A DNA stretch of 64,000 bases from JALORV01 sp963791235 (GTDB lineage: Bacteria > Pseudomonadota > Gammaproteobacteria > Burkholderiales > Burkholderiaceae_F). Within the stretch, counting starts at the first letter, position 1, and every line of letters begins with the position of its first letter. Both the position numbers and the translations under genes were made by a program. The DNA lies in assembly GCA_963791235.1 (NCBI GenBank), contig CAWBRW010000032.1, forward strand, positions 101,922-165,921, written 5' to 3'. The notes beneath the pieces are model-generated. The model did not search any database and was not told the origin of the DNA. It saw only the letters and a list, made by a program, of their open reading frames with translations. This document shows positions 30,600 to 43,633 of this stretch, in pieces.

Positions 30600-30620
30600 G
30601 TGCGCCCAATGCGGGCGCAC
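30600..30620 (-). terminator. Hairpin downstream of lon
   Basis: Perfect 8-bp stem (30600-30607 with 30613-30620), five-base loop, 15 bases after the lon stop. It has no T run directly after it, so termination may be weak or Rho-assisted. Confidence 0.4.
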
Positions 30621-30634
30621 GTCTTGCAACGAGA

Positions 30635-33046
<2,412 letters not shown>

Positions 33047-33083
33047 AGGGATAGGTCCCTCAAAAAGGAAGATTCAGCGGGGC

Positions 33084-33111
33084 ATATGGGTCCGCGCAGG
33101 GGTAAAGCAAG
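33084..33111 (-). promoter_or_regulatory. Candidate sigma-32 heat-shock promoter of lon
   Basis: Minus strand CTTGCTT (33105-33111), 14-base spacer, CCCATAT (33084-33090), against the sigma-32 pattern CTTGAAA-N11-16-CCCCATNT. It is 38 bases or more before the lon start. The -10 element is nearly perfect; the -35 keeps only CTTG. Confidence 0.45.
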
Positions 33112-33190
33112 CCTCGCGAATCTTCGATGGAATTCAATCTAGCACGCGACGAGCCTAGTCGCGGCCCGCAGGGCGCCCGACGGCGCCCGC

Positions 33191-34456
<1,266 letters not shown>

Positions 34457-34487
34457 ATTCCCGGGATATCCCTCCGCTGGCCGCAGG

Positions 34488-35123
34488 CTAAGGCTGCTCG
34501 CCGCGCTTGACGAAAATCTTGTCGATCAATCCATAGCTTACTGCATCGTCCGCCGACATGAAGTTATCGCGATCGGTGTCTTTGGCAATCTTTTCAATGG
34601 GCTGGCCCGTCCGTTCGGCCAGGATCTTGTTCAGCCGCTCGCGCGTTTTCAGGATCTCCTGGGCGTGAATCTCGATGTCACTCGCCTGCCCCTGCGCCCC
34701 GCCGGACGGCTGGTGGATCATGATGCGAGAGTTGGGCAGCGAGAAGCGCTTGCCCTTCGCGCCCGAGGCCAGCAGGAACGCCCCCATGCTCGCCGCCATG
34801 CCGACACAGATCGTCGAGACGTCCGGCTTGATGAACTGCATCGTGTCGTAGATGGCCAGTCCGGCATAGACCGAGCCGCCCGGCGAATTGATATAGAGCG
34901 AGATGTCCTTGTCCGGGTTCTCGGACTCCAGGAACAGCATCTGGGCGACGACGAGGTTGGCAGTCTGGTCGTTGACCGGGCCGACCAGGAACACGACCCG
35001 GTCGCGCAGCAGCCGCGAGTAGATGTCGTAGGCGCGCTCGCCGCGGCCACTCTGCTCGATGACGATCGGCACCATGCCGAGGGCTTGTGGTTCCATCGCT
35101 TGCGCGCTGGCGTGGCTTTTCAT
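34488..35123 (-). CDS. clpP: ClpP, proteolytic subunit of ClpXP
   Basis: 211-residue serine peptidase forming a 14-mer. The nucleophile Ser is in GMAASMGAFLL, the His in RIMIHQPSGG, and the NSPGGSVYAG strand and C-terminal Asp region are conserved. A strong AGGAGA lies before ATG 35123. A second ATG nine codons later is also possible and closer to the mature processed N-terminus. 22 bases separate it from tig upstream. Confidence 0.98.
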   Translation of the reverse strand: MKSHASAQAMEPQALGMVPIVIEQSGRGERAYDIYSRLLRDRVVFLVGPVNDQTANLVVAQMLFLESENPDKDISLYINSPGGSVYAGLAIYDTMQFIKPDVSTICVGMAASMGAFLLASGAKGKRFSLPNSRIMIHQPSGGAQGQASDIEIHAQEILKTRERLNKILAERTGQPIEKIAKDTDRDNFMSADDAVSYGLIDKIFVKRGEQP

Positions 35124-35145
35124 CCTGTCTCCTCGAGGCAGCGCG

Positions 35146-36456
35146 TCAGCGCTGCGTATGTCCCATCAGTTCGTCAAAGGCGACCGGCGTGTCGACAACC
35201 TTGGCCTTCTCCAGGACCCAGCGCGTTACGTTCTCTTCGAGCGCGGTTCCCTCCAGTTCGCCGAGGCGCTTGCGGTCCGAGAGGTACCAGTTGATGACCT
35301 CCTGCGGCCTTTCGTAGCTCTGCGCCATTTCCTCCACCAGCTTGCGGATCTGGTCCGGACGCGGCTGCAGCCCATGTGCCCGCACCACTTCGCCGACCAG
35401 CAAACCCAGCCGAACCCGACGTTCCGCCTGGGGCGCAAACAGGTCCAGAGGCAGCGCCGGCGCCTTGTCAGTATCGACCCCGCGCGCCGTCAGGTCACGG
35501 CGGGCCTGCTCGGAAAGGCGCTGGGTCTCCTCATCGACCAGCGACTTCGGCACCTCGAAGCTCGTTGCACCAAGAAGTGCCGTCATTGCGCTGTCGCGCG
35601 TCCGCGCCTTGAGTCGCGAGGCGACCTCGCGTTCGAGATTCGCCTTCACTTCCGCCCGCATCTTGTCCAGGTCGCCATCGGCGACCCCGAGTGACTTCGC
35701 GAACGCCGAATCCAGCGGCGGCAGGACCGGCTGCTGCACTTTCTTCACGGTAACCGCGAACTCGGCGGCCTTGCCGGCGAGGCTGGCGGCCGTGTAATCG
35801 GCCGGAAACGTCAGCGGGAAGGTCTTGGTCGATCCGGCGGTCATGCCAACGACCGCAGCCTCGAATTCCGGCAGCATGCGGCCCTGGCCAACCGTCAAGG
35901 TGAAGTCGTTCGCGGTCCCGCCGTCGAAAGGTACTCCGTCGATCGAACCCTTGAAGTCCACGACGACCACGTCGCCCTCGGTCGCGCCGCGCGCCACGTC
36001 TTCATAGGCGGCCCGCTGCTTGCGCATGATCTCGAGCGTGCTGTCGATCTCCGCATCACCTATCGGGCACACCGCGCGCTGCACTTCGACACCGGACAGG
36101 TCGCCGACCGCGATCTCGGGAAACACCTCGAACGTCGCCGAGAAGGCAAGATCGGTCGATCCTTCGACCGTGCGCGGCTCGAGCTTCGGCGAGCCGGCCA
36201 CCCGCAGCTTGCTCGCGCTCACGGCCGAGTTGAACGCTTCGCCGATCTTGTCGTTCAGGACTTCGCTCTGAACCTGGGGGCCGTAGGTCGCCGCAATCAT
36301 CTTCATCGGCACCTTGCCCGGTCGGAAGCCCGGCATCTTCACGTTGCGCGCCAGTTTGGCGAGCCGTGCCTGCACTTCTTTTTCGATCGCCGCTGCCGGA
36401 ACGGTCAGGTCGATCTTGCGCTCCAGCGCGCCCGTGGTGTCCATCGTCTGCTGCAT
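35146..36456 (-). CDS. tig: Trigger factor
   Basis: 436-residue ribosome-bound chaperone: N-terminal ribosome-binding domain with the signature FRPGKVPMKMI (G-F-R-x-G-x-x-P), FKBP-like isomerase domain (about residues 160-245, TEGDVVVVDFKGSIDG) and the C-terminal chaperone arms. Two ATG codons (36456 and four codons later) are possible starts. Neither has a clear ribosome site. First gene of tig-clpP-clpX, 50 bases downstream of tRNA-Leu. Confidence 0.97.
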   Translation of the reverse strand: MQQTMDTTGALERKIDLTVPAAAIEKEVQARLAKLARNVKMPGFRPGKVPMKMIAATYGPQVQSEVLNDKIGEAFNSAVSASKLRVAGSPKLEPRTVEGSTDLAFSATFEVFPEIAVGDLSGVEVQRAVCPIGDAEIDSTLEIMRKQRAAYEDVARGATEGDVVVVDFKGSIDGVPFDGGTANDFTLTVGQGRMLPEFEAAVVGMTAGSTKTFPLTFPADYTAASLAGKAAEFAVTVKKVQQPVLPPLDSAFAKSLGVADGDLDKMRAEVKANLEREVASRLKARTRDSAMTALLGATSFEVPKSLVDEETQRLSEQARRDLTARGVDTDKAPALPLDLFAPQAERRVRLGLLVGEVVRAHGLQPRPDQIRKLVEEMAQSYERPQEVINWYLSDRKRLGELEGTALEENVTRWVLEKAKVVDTPVAFDELMGHTQR

Positions 36457-36506
36457 CGTCTGTTTTCTTATCGAGAGCCGCGAGAACGCGGCGGGTCAGA
36501 TTCAGT

Positions 36507-36593
36507 TGGTGCGAAGGGGGGGACTCGAACCCCCACGCCGGTGAAGGCGTCAGGACCTAAACCTGGTGCGTCTACCAATTTCGCCACCTTCGC
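36507..36593 (-). tRNA. tRNA-Leu (anticodon TAG)
   Basis: 87 bases with encoded CCA and a long variable arm. Acceptor stem GCGAAGG with CCTTCGC, anticodon loop TTTAGGT gives TAG. The T-stem plus acceptor produce a run of seven C. Directly upstream of tig. Confidence 0.96.
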
Positions 36594-36690
36594 GCCGCGG
36601 CCGCACGGCAACTCGGCGCGGAACGAGGTTTGAATTCTAGCGGAACGGCACCGCGCATCCGCCGACGATCGCTGTGCTAGCGTCGATCGC

Positions 36691-37518
36691 ATGGGCGTGG
36701 GCCACTACGAAAACTTCCCGGTTGCATCGCTACTGGCTCCGGCGCGCCTGCGGCCCGCGATCCGCGCCATCTACCGTTTTGCCCGCACGGCCGATGACAT
36801 TGCCGACGAGGGCAGCGCGACTCCCGAGGAACGGCTGTGCGATCTCGGGCACCTGCGGAGGGTGCTCGACGGCGTCGCGGTCGGCAACGCCGGCGAATGG
36901 TCCGATCTTGCTGCCGCCGTGACCGCGCATGAGCTGCCGATCGGTCTGTTCCGCGATCTGCTCTCGGCATTCGAACAGGACGTCGTCACGACGCGCTATG
37001 AAAACTACACCGACCTGCGTGACTACTGCCGCCGTTCCGCCGACCCGATCGGGCGCCTGCTTCTGTGTCTCTACCGTCGGACGGATCCGGGTTCGACCGC
37101 GTGGTCCGACGCCATCTGCACCGGGCTGCAGCTCACCAACTTCTGGCAGGACGTCGCGCTCGACTGGACCAAGGGCCGGATCTACCTGCCGCGCGAGGAC
37201 CTGGAGCGTTTCGGCGTCAGCGAGGCGCAGGTTGCTGCCGGTCGCGTGGATGCTGCATGGACCGCGCTGATGCGCTTCGAGGTCGAGCGGGCGCGGCAGT
37301 CCCTGCAGTTCGGTGCGCCGTTGACGCGATCACTGCCCGGTCGCATCGGCCTCGAGCTTCGTCTCGTCGTACACGGCGGACTGCGTATCCTCGAACGCAT
37401 CGACGCCTGTGGCGGCGATGTGTACCGACGCCGGCCCCTGCTGGGTGCGCGCGACTGGGTGCTGATGAGCTGGCGCAGCCTCCAGGGCGTGCCGACCGCG
37501 CCGGCCGCAAGCGGCTGA
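36691..37518 (+). CDS. hpnC: Squalene synthase-like HpnC (hydroxysqualene synthase)
   Basis: 275-residue trans-isoprenyl diphosphate synthase. In the HpnCDE route HpnD makes presqualene diphosphate, HpnC converts it to hydroxysqualene, and HpnE reduces that to squalene for hopanoids. Aspartate-rich motifs are RTADDIADE near residue 35 and NFWQDVALDWTKGRIYLP. Intact. Starts the operon hpnC-hpnD-hpnE with 6 bases to hpnD. No squalene-hopene cyclase is in the window. Confidence 0.95.
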   Translation: MGVGHYENFPVASLLAPARLRPAIRAIYRFARTADDIADEGSATPEERLCDLGHLRRVLDGVAVGNAGEWSDLAAAVTAHELPIGLFRDLLSAFEQDVVTTRYENYTDLRDYCRRSADPIGRLLLCLYRRTDPGSTAWSDAICTGLQLTNFWQDVALDWTKGRIYLPREDLERFGVSEAQVAAGRVDAAWTALMRFEVERARQSLQFGAPLTRSLPGRIGLELRLVVHGGLRILERIDACGGDVYRRRPLLGARDWVLMSWRSLQGVPTAPAASG

Positions 37519-37524
37519 ACCGCC

Positions 37525-38362
37525 ATGACGCCGGACGAGTACTGCCAGAAGGAAGCGGCTGCCAGCGGCTCGAGCTTCTACTACGCGTTCCTCTTCCTGC
37601 CGCCCGAACGGCGCCGAGCGATCACGGCCGTGTACGCCTATTGCCGTGAAGTCGACGACGTCGTCGACGAAGTGAGCGATGCGTCGGTAGCCCAGGCGAA
37701 GCTCGGCTGGTGGCGCGGCGAAGTGGACGCGCTGTTCCGTGGCGAGCCGAGCGCATCCGGTCACGCAGGCGCTGCAGCCGTTTCTGCAGATGCCGTTTGG
37801 CATCACGCGCGAGCGGCTCGGCGCGGTGCTCGACGGCATGGAGATGGACCTGCGGCAGAACCGTTATCTCGACTTTCCGGCATTGCAGCGCTATGCGCAT
37901 CTCGTCGCGGGCGTCGTCGGCGAGATGTCCGCGTCGATCTTCGGCTACCGACAGCCCGCGACGCTTGACTATGCGGCACGGCTCGGGCTGGCGCTGCAGC
38001 TGATCAACGTGATCCGTGATGTCGGCGACGACGCCCGGCGCGGACGCATCTACCTGCCGCTCGACGAGATGCAACGCTTCGGAGTGAAGGCGGCCGACCT
38101 GCTGAACGCGCGCTACGTCGACGGCTTCGTGCCGCTGATGCGCTTCCAGGCCGAGCGCGCGCGTGCCGTGTATCGGGACGCGATCAACCTTCTTCCCGCC
38201 GAGGATCGCCGCGCGCAGCGCACCGGGCTCATCATGGGCGCGATCTACGCGACGCTGCTCGACGAGGTCGAGCGCGAGGAGTTCCGTGTCCTGCACCAGC
38301 GGATCGCGCTGACACCGCTGCGCAAGCTCTGGATCGCCTGGAAGACCTGGGTGTCCGCGTGA
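37525..38362 (+). CDS. hpnD: Presqualene diphosphate synthase HpnD, one frameshift
   Basis: 278 residues after removing one extra base near 37752. Condenses two farnesyl diphosphates to presqualene diphosphate. Motifs: YCREVDDVVDEV near the N-terminus and VIRDVGDDARRGRIYLP in the C-terminal half. The restored junction reads GEPSHPVTQALQPFL. Both halves are strongly conserved, so an indel error is the simplest reading. Its stop overlaps the GTG of hpnE. Confidence 0.93.
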
Positions 38363-39942
38363 CGCCCGGGCTGCGCGTCGCCGTCATCGGTGCGGGATGG
38401 GCCGGCTGCGCGGCGGCCGCCACCTGCGTGCGCGACGGCCATCACGTGCTCCTGCTGGAAGCCAGCAGTGAACTGGGCGGTCGCGCGCGCCGTCTCGTGC
38501 TTGACCTGGGCGCACAGGCGCACACGCTGGACAACGGCCAGCACCTGCTGATCGGGGCCTACACGGCGACGGCGGCGTTGCTCAATGAACTCGGCGTGGC
38601 CCTGGACGGCGCCTTCGATCGTCGGCCGTTTCAGTTGGTCTACCCCGACGGCACCGCCCTGCGCGCGGCCCGGCTTCCCGCACCGTGGCACCTCGCAGCC
38701 GCGCTGTTGACGGCCCGAGGGTTTTCGTGGTCCGACCGCGCGGCGCTCGTCGGGCTGCTGCCGCGGCTGCGTGCGGGTGGGTGGATTGTGGGGCCCGACC
38801 GGCCGGCGGGCGACTGGCTGCGCGAACAGGGACAGACTCCGCGCTTGATCGAGCGGGTGTGGCGACCGCTGACGCTCGCTGCACTGAACACACCGGTCGA
38901 GCAGGCCTCCGCGCAGACGCTGGCGACGGTGCTGCGTGACAGCCTGGGCGCCGGGGCCGCCGCCTCGGAGATGTGGCTGCCCCGGTCGGACCTCTCGGCG
39001 GCGTTGCCGGACGCCGTACAGCGGCGGCTGACGGCCGCCGGCAGCGAGGTGAGGCGCAATCATCGTGTCGACCTGGCTCGCTGCACCGAAGACGGCTGGA
39101 CACTCGCCGTCCGCAGCGGCGGTGATCATTCGACACTGGAGGTCGACGCCGTCATCTATGCCGCTCCACCGGCACAGCTGCAACGCATCTTCGGCCTGCA
39201 CTCCGAAGTCCTGACGCCGCAGCTGCGCATGATCGAGCGCTTTCGCCATGAGCCGATCACGACGATCTACCTGAAGTACGCCAGGGACGAGACGCGCTTG
39301 CCGCCGCTGTTTCACGCGCTCCTGGAGGATCCGGTCCGCCGTCACCACGGGCAGTGGGCCTTCAATCGCGGCGCGCTCGACGTAGCGAACAGTGGTGTCC
39401 TCGCCGTCGTGATCAGCACGGGCGGCATCCACGACGAACCGACGCTGGATGCCTTGTGCGCCGCGGCGGCACGGCAGATGAGCGACGTCTACGGTTTGCC
39501 GGAGCCACTGGACGCACGTGCCATCGTCGAGCGTCGCGCCACTCTGGCGTGCGTGCCGAACCTCGAGCGGCCAGCGCAGGCGACGGGCCTCAGGCGGCTG
39601 GCGTTCGCCGGCGACTGGACCGCGTCCGAGTATCCCTGCACGCTCGAGACGGCCGTGCGCTCCGGCATTGCGGCCGCGCGCTGGGTCACCAGCCGCCGCT
39701 GCCCTGTGACCTCAGCCGCGCACTCGCTCCAGTGCCTGGACCAGGCGGTCGACCGCGACGATTTCCAGGCCCTCGATCGCGTGCTTCGGCGCGTTGGCGC
39801 GCGGAATCAGCGCGAGCGAGAAACCGAGTTTCGCTGCCTCGCGCAGCCGCTCCTGCCCGCGCGGAGCCGGGCGGATCTCCCCGGCCAGCCCGACTTCGCC
39901 AAATGCGACCAGGCCGCGTGGCAGCGGCCGGTTGCGCATTGA
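38359..39942 (+). CDS. hpnE: Hydroxysqualene dehydroxylase HpnE (C-terminal reading probably too long)
   Basis: FAD-dependent amine-oxidase-fold enzyme, last step of the HpnCDE squalene pathway. The N-terminal dinucleotide motif VAVIGAGWAGCAAA and C-terminal FAGDWTASEYPCTLETAVRSG are both present. Starts with GTG at 38359, overlapping the hpnD stop. The open frame runs to 39942, 231 bases into the convergent radA gene, with a tail unlike HpnE. One extra base around 39690-39707 would bring in a TGA at 39707-39709, three bases before the radA stop, giving a normal length of about 449 residues. I think that is the true end. Confidence 0.9.
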   Translation: MTPGLRVAVIGAGWAGCAAAATCVRDGHHVLLLEASSELGGRARRLVLDLGAQAHTLDNGQHLLIGAYTATAALLNELGVALDGAFDRRPFQLVYPDGTALRAARLPAPWHLAAALLTARGFSWSDRAALVGLLPRLRAGGWIVGPDRPAGDWLREQGQTPRLIERVWRPLTLAALNTPVEQASAQTLATVLRDSLGAGAAASEMWLPRSDLSAALPDAVQRRLTAAGSEVRRNHRVDLARCTEDGWTLAVRSGGDHSTLEVDAVIYAAPPAQLQRIFGLHSEVLTPQLRMIERFRHEPITTIYLKYARDETRLPPLFHALLEDPVRRHHGQWAFNRGALDVANSGVLAVVISTGGIHDEPTLDALCAAAARQMSDVYGLPEPLDARAIVERRATLACVPNLERPAQATGLRRLAFAGDWTASEYPCTLETAVRSGIAAARWVTSRRCPVTSAAHSLQCLDQAVDRDDFQALDRVLRRVGARNQRERETEFRCLAQPLLPARSRADLPGQPDFAKCDQAAWQRPVAH

Positions 39943-41083
39943 CGAGACGATCGCCAGCAGTACCGCCAGATCGGCCGCGGGCTCGGCGATGCGCACGCCG
40001 CCGACTGCATTGACGAACACGTCCTGATCAAAAGCCGCGATTCCCGCGTGCCGATGCAGCACCGCGAGCAGCATTGCCAGTCGCTGCGGGTCGAGGCCGA
40101 CGCTCAGGCGGCGCGGGTTGGGCACGTGCGCGGTATCGACCAGCGCCTGGATCTCCACCAGCAGCGGCCGCGTGCCCTCCTGAGTCACGAGCACGCACGA
40201 CCCGGGGACGTCGCCGCCGTGACCGTCCGGACCGTGCTGCGAGAGAAACAGCGCCGACGGGTTGCTGACGCCCTTGAGGCCGCGGTCGGTCATCGCGAAC
40301 ACGCCCAGTTCGTTGACCGCCCCGAAGCGGTTCTTGAAGGCGCGGATCAGGCGGAACGACGAGTGCGTGTCGCCTTCGAAGTACAGCACGGTGTCGACGA
40401 TGTGCTCCAGGACACGTGGCCCGGCCAGCGCCCCCTCCTTGGTCACATGGCCGATCATGATCAGAATGAACCCGAGCTGCTTGGCCAGCCGCGTCAGGTG
40501 CGCCGCGCACTCACGCACCTGCGATACGGATCCGGGCGCGGACGTCAGGTCGCTCGTGTAGAGCGTCTGGATCGAATCGATGACCACCACTGCCGGCTTC
40601 TCGTCGCGGATCGTCGCGACGACGCGATCCAGCGCGATCTCGGAGAGCAGCCGCACCTTGCTGGCGTCGACGCCGAGCCGGCGTGCGCGCAGCGCCACCT
40701 GCGCCGGCGATTCTTCGCCGCTGACATACAGCGTCGAGGTCCGTGACGACAGCGCCGCCAGCGACTGCAACAGCAACGTCGACTTGCCGATGCCCGGATC
40801 ACCGCCTATCAACACAACACCGCCCTCGACAAACCCGCCGCCCAGCACCCGGTCGAACTCCTCGACGCCGCTCGACAGGCGCGGCATCTCGCGCGCCTGC
40901 ACCTCGCCGAGCGACTGCACCGGCGCGGTCGGCGCCAGCGCGGCATAGCGATGCTCGCTCGCCGGCTCAACGCGGCTCTCCGACGAGCGTGTTCCAGGCA
41001 CTGCAATGCGGGCACTGGCCCTGCCACTTCGGGCTGGTGCCGCCGCACTCGGCACAGACATACTGGGTGCGCGCCTTCGCCAT
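39712..41083 (-). CDS. radA: DNA repair protein RadA, one frameshift near the start
   Basis: 456 residues once one extra base at 40980-40981 is removed. The N-terminus from ATG 41083 carries a C4 zinc finger (CAEC...CPHC). It continues into the RecA-like ATPase (Walker A GGDPGIGKST, KNRFG motif) and a Lon-like C-terminal domain. RadA drives branch migration in recombination. Without the correction the zinc finger is lost and the frame starts in unrelated sequence. It follows alr on the same strand with 1 base between. Confidence 0.93.
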
Positions 41084-41084
41084 C

Positions 41085-42206
41085 TCAGTTCACCGCGACG
41101 ACCGGCACGCGCGGCGCCAGCGCGCACATCAGCTCGTAGCCCACCGTCCCGGACAGGCGGGCCACCTCGTCGATGGGCACCTGCGCGCCCCAGAGTTCAA
41201 CCGGAGTCCCGACGGTCGCTTCCGGCGCGCCGCTCAGGTCCACGGTGATCATGTCCATCGACACGCGCCCGGCCATCGGAACAACCACGCCGCCCACGGC
41301 GACCGGCGTGCCGTCCGGGGCATGACGCGGATAGCCATCGGCGTAGCCGCACGCGACGACGCCGATGCGTGTCGGCCGTCGTGCCACGAAACGCGATCCG
41401 TACCCGACGGCTTCCCCCGGCGCCACGGCTCGCACCGCGATCAGCTCAGTCGCCAGCGTCATGACAGCGCGCAGCCCGAGGCCAGTAGCCGAATGCGCGG
41501 CATCGGGTGTGGCGCCGTACAGCGCGATGCCCGGCCGCACCCAGGCCTCCGCAAGCGGCGGATGCAGGAACAGCGCGGCCGAGTTCGAAATGCAGCGCGG
41601 AGCGTCGATGCCGCGGCACGCCTCGTCGAACCGCGCCAACTGTTCGCTGATCGACACCGGCCCCTCGTTCGGATCGCCGCGGTCGGAGTTCGCAAAATGC
41701 ATCGACATGCCGTCGATGCGAACGCCAGGCAGCGACGCGAGACGCGCATGCGCCCCGCCCACCTCATGCGGATCGAAGCCGAGGCGGTTCATGCCGGTAT
41801 TCGCCTTGATGTACACCCCGATCGGCGGGCCAGGGGGCGCCGCCTCGAGCATCAGCAGTTGCGCGTCGTTGTGCACGACCACGCTGAGCCCGAGTTCGCG
41901 GCAGGTCTGAAGGTCGCGCGGCTCGAAGAAACCCTCGAGCAGCATCAGGGGTCCGCTCCATCCGGCCTCGCGCACGCGGCGGGCTTCTTCGAAGTCGATC
42001 AGCGCGATTCCGTCGGCGCCATGGAATCCCCGCACCGCACGCTCGACGCCGTGGCCGTACGCATTGGCCTTGATGACGGCCCAGACACGGCGACCGGCTG
42101 CTCGACGACGGGCCGCTTCAAGGTTGTGGCGCATCGCCGCGAGGTCGATGCGCGCCAGGATCGGACGGGGCACGCGATTACGGATGGAGTCAGGGAGACG
42201 TAGCAT
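41085..42206 (-). CDS. alr: Alanine racemase
   Basis: 373-residue PLP enzyme making D-alanine for peptidoglycan. The PLP lysine is in VIKANAYGHG (about residue 45) and the catalytic tyrosine in VGYGSRF. Length is normal and the gene intact. Order alr-radA on the minus strand is common in betaproteobacteria, as is divergent lplT. ATG at 42206. Confidence 0.97.
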   Translation of the reverse strand: MLRLPDSIRNRVPRPILARIDLAAMRHNLEAARRRAAGRRVWAVIKANAYGHGVERAVRGFHGADGIALIDFEEARRVREAGWSGPLMLLEGFFEPRDLQTCRELGLSVVVHNDAQLLMLEAAPPGPPIGVYIKANTGMNRLGFDPHEVGGAHARLASLPGVRIDGMSMHFANSDRGDPNEGPVSISEQLARFDEACRGIDAPRCISNSAALFLHPPLAEAWVRPGIALYGATPDAAHSATGLGLRAVMTLATELIAVRAVAPGEAVGYGSRFVARRPTRIGVVACGYADGYPRHAPDGTPVAVGGVVVPMAGRVSMDMITVDLSGAPEATVGTPVELWGAQVPIDEVARLSGTVGYELMCALAPRVPVVAVN

Positions 42207-42316
42207 AGCGAGACCCCCGGTCGCGTCTCTCTCAACATCGCGTGCTATAACGCCGCGCGCCCCCTCAACTTCCGCGTCTTGCTCCCCCTTTCCGCTCCGC
42301 TCGCCCGCCCCGGCCG

Positions 42317-43633
42317 ATGAAACGCGGCTTCTACACGATCATGGCGGCGCAGTTCCTGTCGTCGCTTGCCGATAACGCGCTGCTCATCTGTGCCATCGCG
42401 CTGCTGCGCGAAATGGGTGCGGCAAGCTGGATGACGCCGATGCTGAAGCTGTTCTTCGTCATCTCCTACGTTGCACTCGCGGCGTTTGTCGGCGCCTTCG
42501 CGGATTCCTTCCCCAAGGGCCGGGTCATGCTGGTCACGAACACGATCAAGATCGGCGGCTGCCTGCTGATGCTCTTCGGCGCGCACCCGCTGTTCGCCTA
42601 CGCGGTCGTCGGTTTCGGCGCCGCGGCGTACTCCCCGGCAAAGTACGGCATCGTGACCGAGTTGCTGCCACCGGAAAAGCTCGTCGTCGCCAACGGCTGG
42701 ATCGAGGGCCTGACCGTTACGTCGATCATCCTCGGCTTCCTGCTCGGAGGCGTGCTGATCAGCCCGAAGGTCTCGGCGTGGCTGCTGGCGTTCGACATGC
42801 CGCTGGTCGATATGGAAGTCGACCATCCGGCGGAGTCGGCGATCGCCGTGATCGCCGCCATCTACCTTTGCGCGGCGTTGGTCAACATCCTGATTCCCGA
42901 CACCGGCGCACGCTACGCCAAGCAGCACGTGCATCCGTGGAAGCTGCTGGTCGGCTTCGCTCACTGCTGCAACGTCCTGTGGCGCGACAAGCTCGGCCAG
43001 ATCTCGCTCGCGGTCACCACGCTCTTCTGGGGCGCCGGTGCGACTCTCCAGTTCATCGTGCTGAAGTGGGCCGAGCAGGTACTGGGCCTCGACCTCAGCC
43101 GGGCCGCCATCCTGCAGGCGATCGTGGCGGTCGGCATCGCGGTGGGCGCGGTGTATGCCGCCGCCAGCGTCTCGCTCAAGCGTTCACTCGGTGTACTGCC
43201 GGTCGGCATTGCAATGGGAAGCATCGTCGCCCTTTCCGCGTTCTACAGCCGTGCGATCGCGCCGGAAGGATCCGTGGCGATCGGTACGGTGTCGGTGAGC
43301 TACTTCCTGATCATTGCCTGCGCCATCCTCGTGCTGATCGGCGCGCTGGCGGGCTACTTCGTCGTCCCGATGAACGCGCTGCTGCAGCATCGCGGGCACG
43401 TGCTGCTGTCCGCCGGGCACTCGATCGCCGTGCAGAACTTCAACGAGAACCTGAGCATCCTGGTGATGCTTGGCGTCTACGCCCTGCTGATCTGGATGAA
43501 CCTGTCGATCCAGGCGGTGATGCTGCTGTTCGGGCTGTTCGTCGCGCTGTCGATGGTGGTGGTGATGCTGCGCCACCGCTACAACCAGCGTCAGTTCGAT
43601 TCCGTGGCGTTGATCGGCGAGTCGGCGCACTAG
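42317..43633 (+). CDS. lplT: Lysophospholipid transporter LplT (MFS)
   Basis: 438-residue major facilitator with about twelve hydrophobic segments. The N-terminal MKRGFYTIMAAQFLSSLADNA and the AAYSPAKYGIVTELLPPEKLVVANGW segment are diagnostic for LplT, which flips lysophospholipids inward for re-acylation. No acyltransferase partner (Aas) is fused or adjacent here. Its stop overlaps the stop of the convergent udg gene in a CTAG. Confidence 0.93.
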   Translation: MKRGFYTIMAAQFLSSLADNALLICAIALLREMGAASWMTPMLKLFFVISYVALAAFVGAFADSFPKGRVMLVTNTIKIGGCLLMLFGAHPLFAYAVVGFGAAAYSPAKYGIVTELLPPEKLVVANGWIEGLTVTSIILGFLLGGVLISPKVSAWLLAFDMPLVDMEVDHPAESAIAVIAAIYLCAALVNILIPDTGARYAKQHVHPWKLLVGFAHCCNVLWRDKLGQISLAVTTLFWGAGATLQFIVLKWAEQVLGLDLSRAAILQAIVAVGIAVGAVYAAASVSLKRSLGVLPVGIAMGSIVALSAFYSRAIAPEGSVAIGTVSVSYFLIIACAILVLIGALAGYFVVPMNALLQHRGHVLLSAGHSIAVQNFNENLSILVMLGVYALLIWMNLSIQAVMLLFGLFVALSMVVVMLRHRYNQRQFDSVALIGESAH

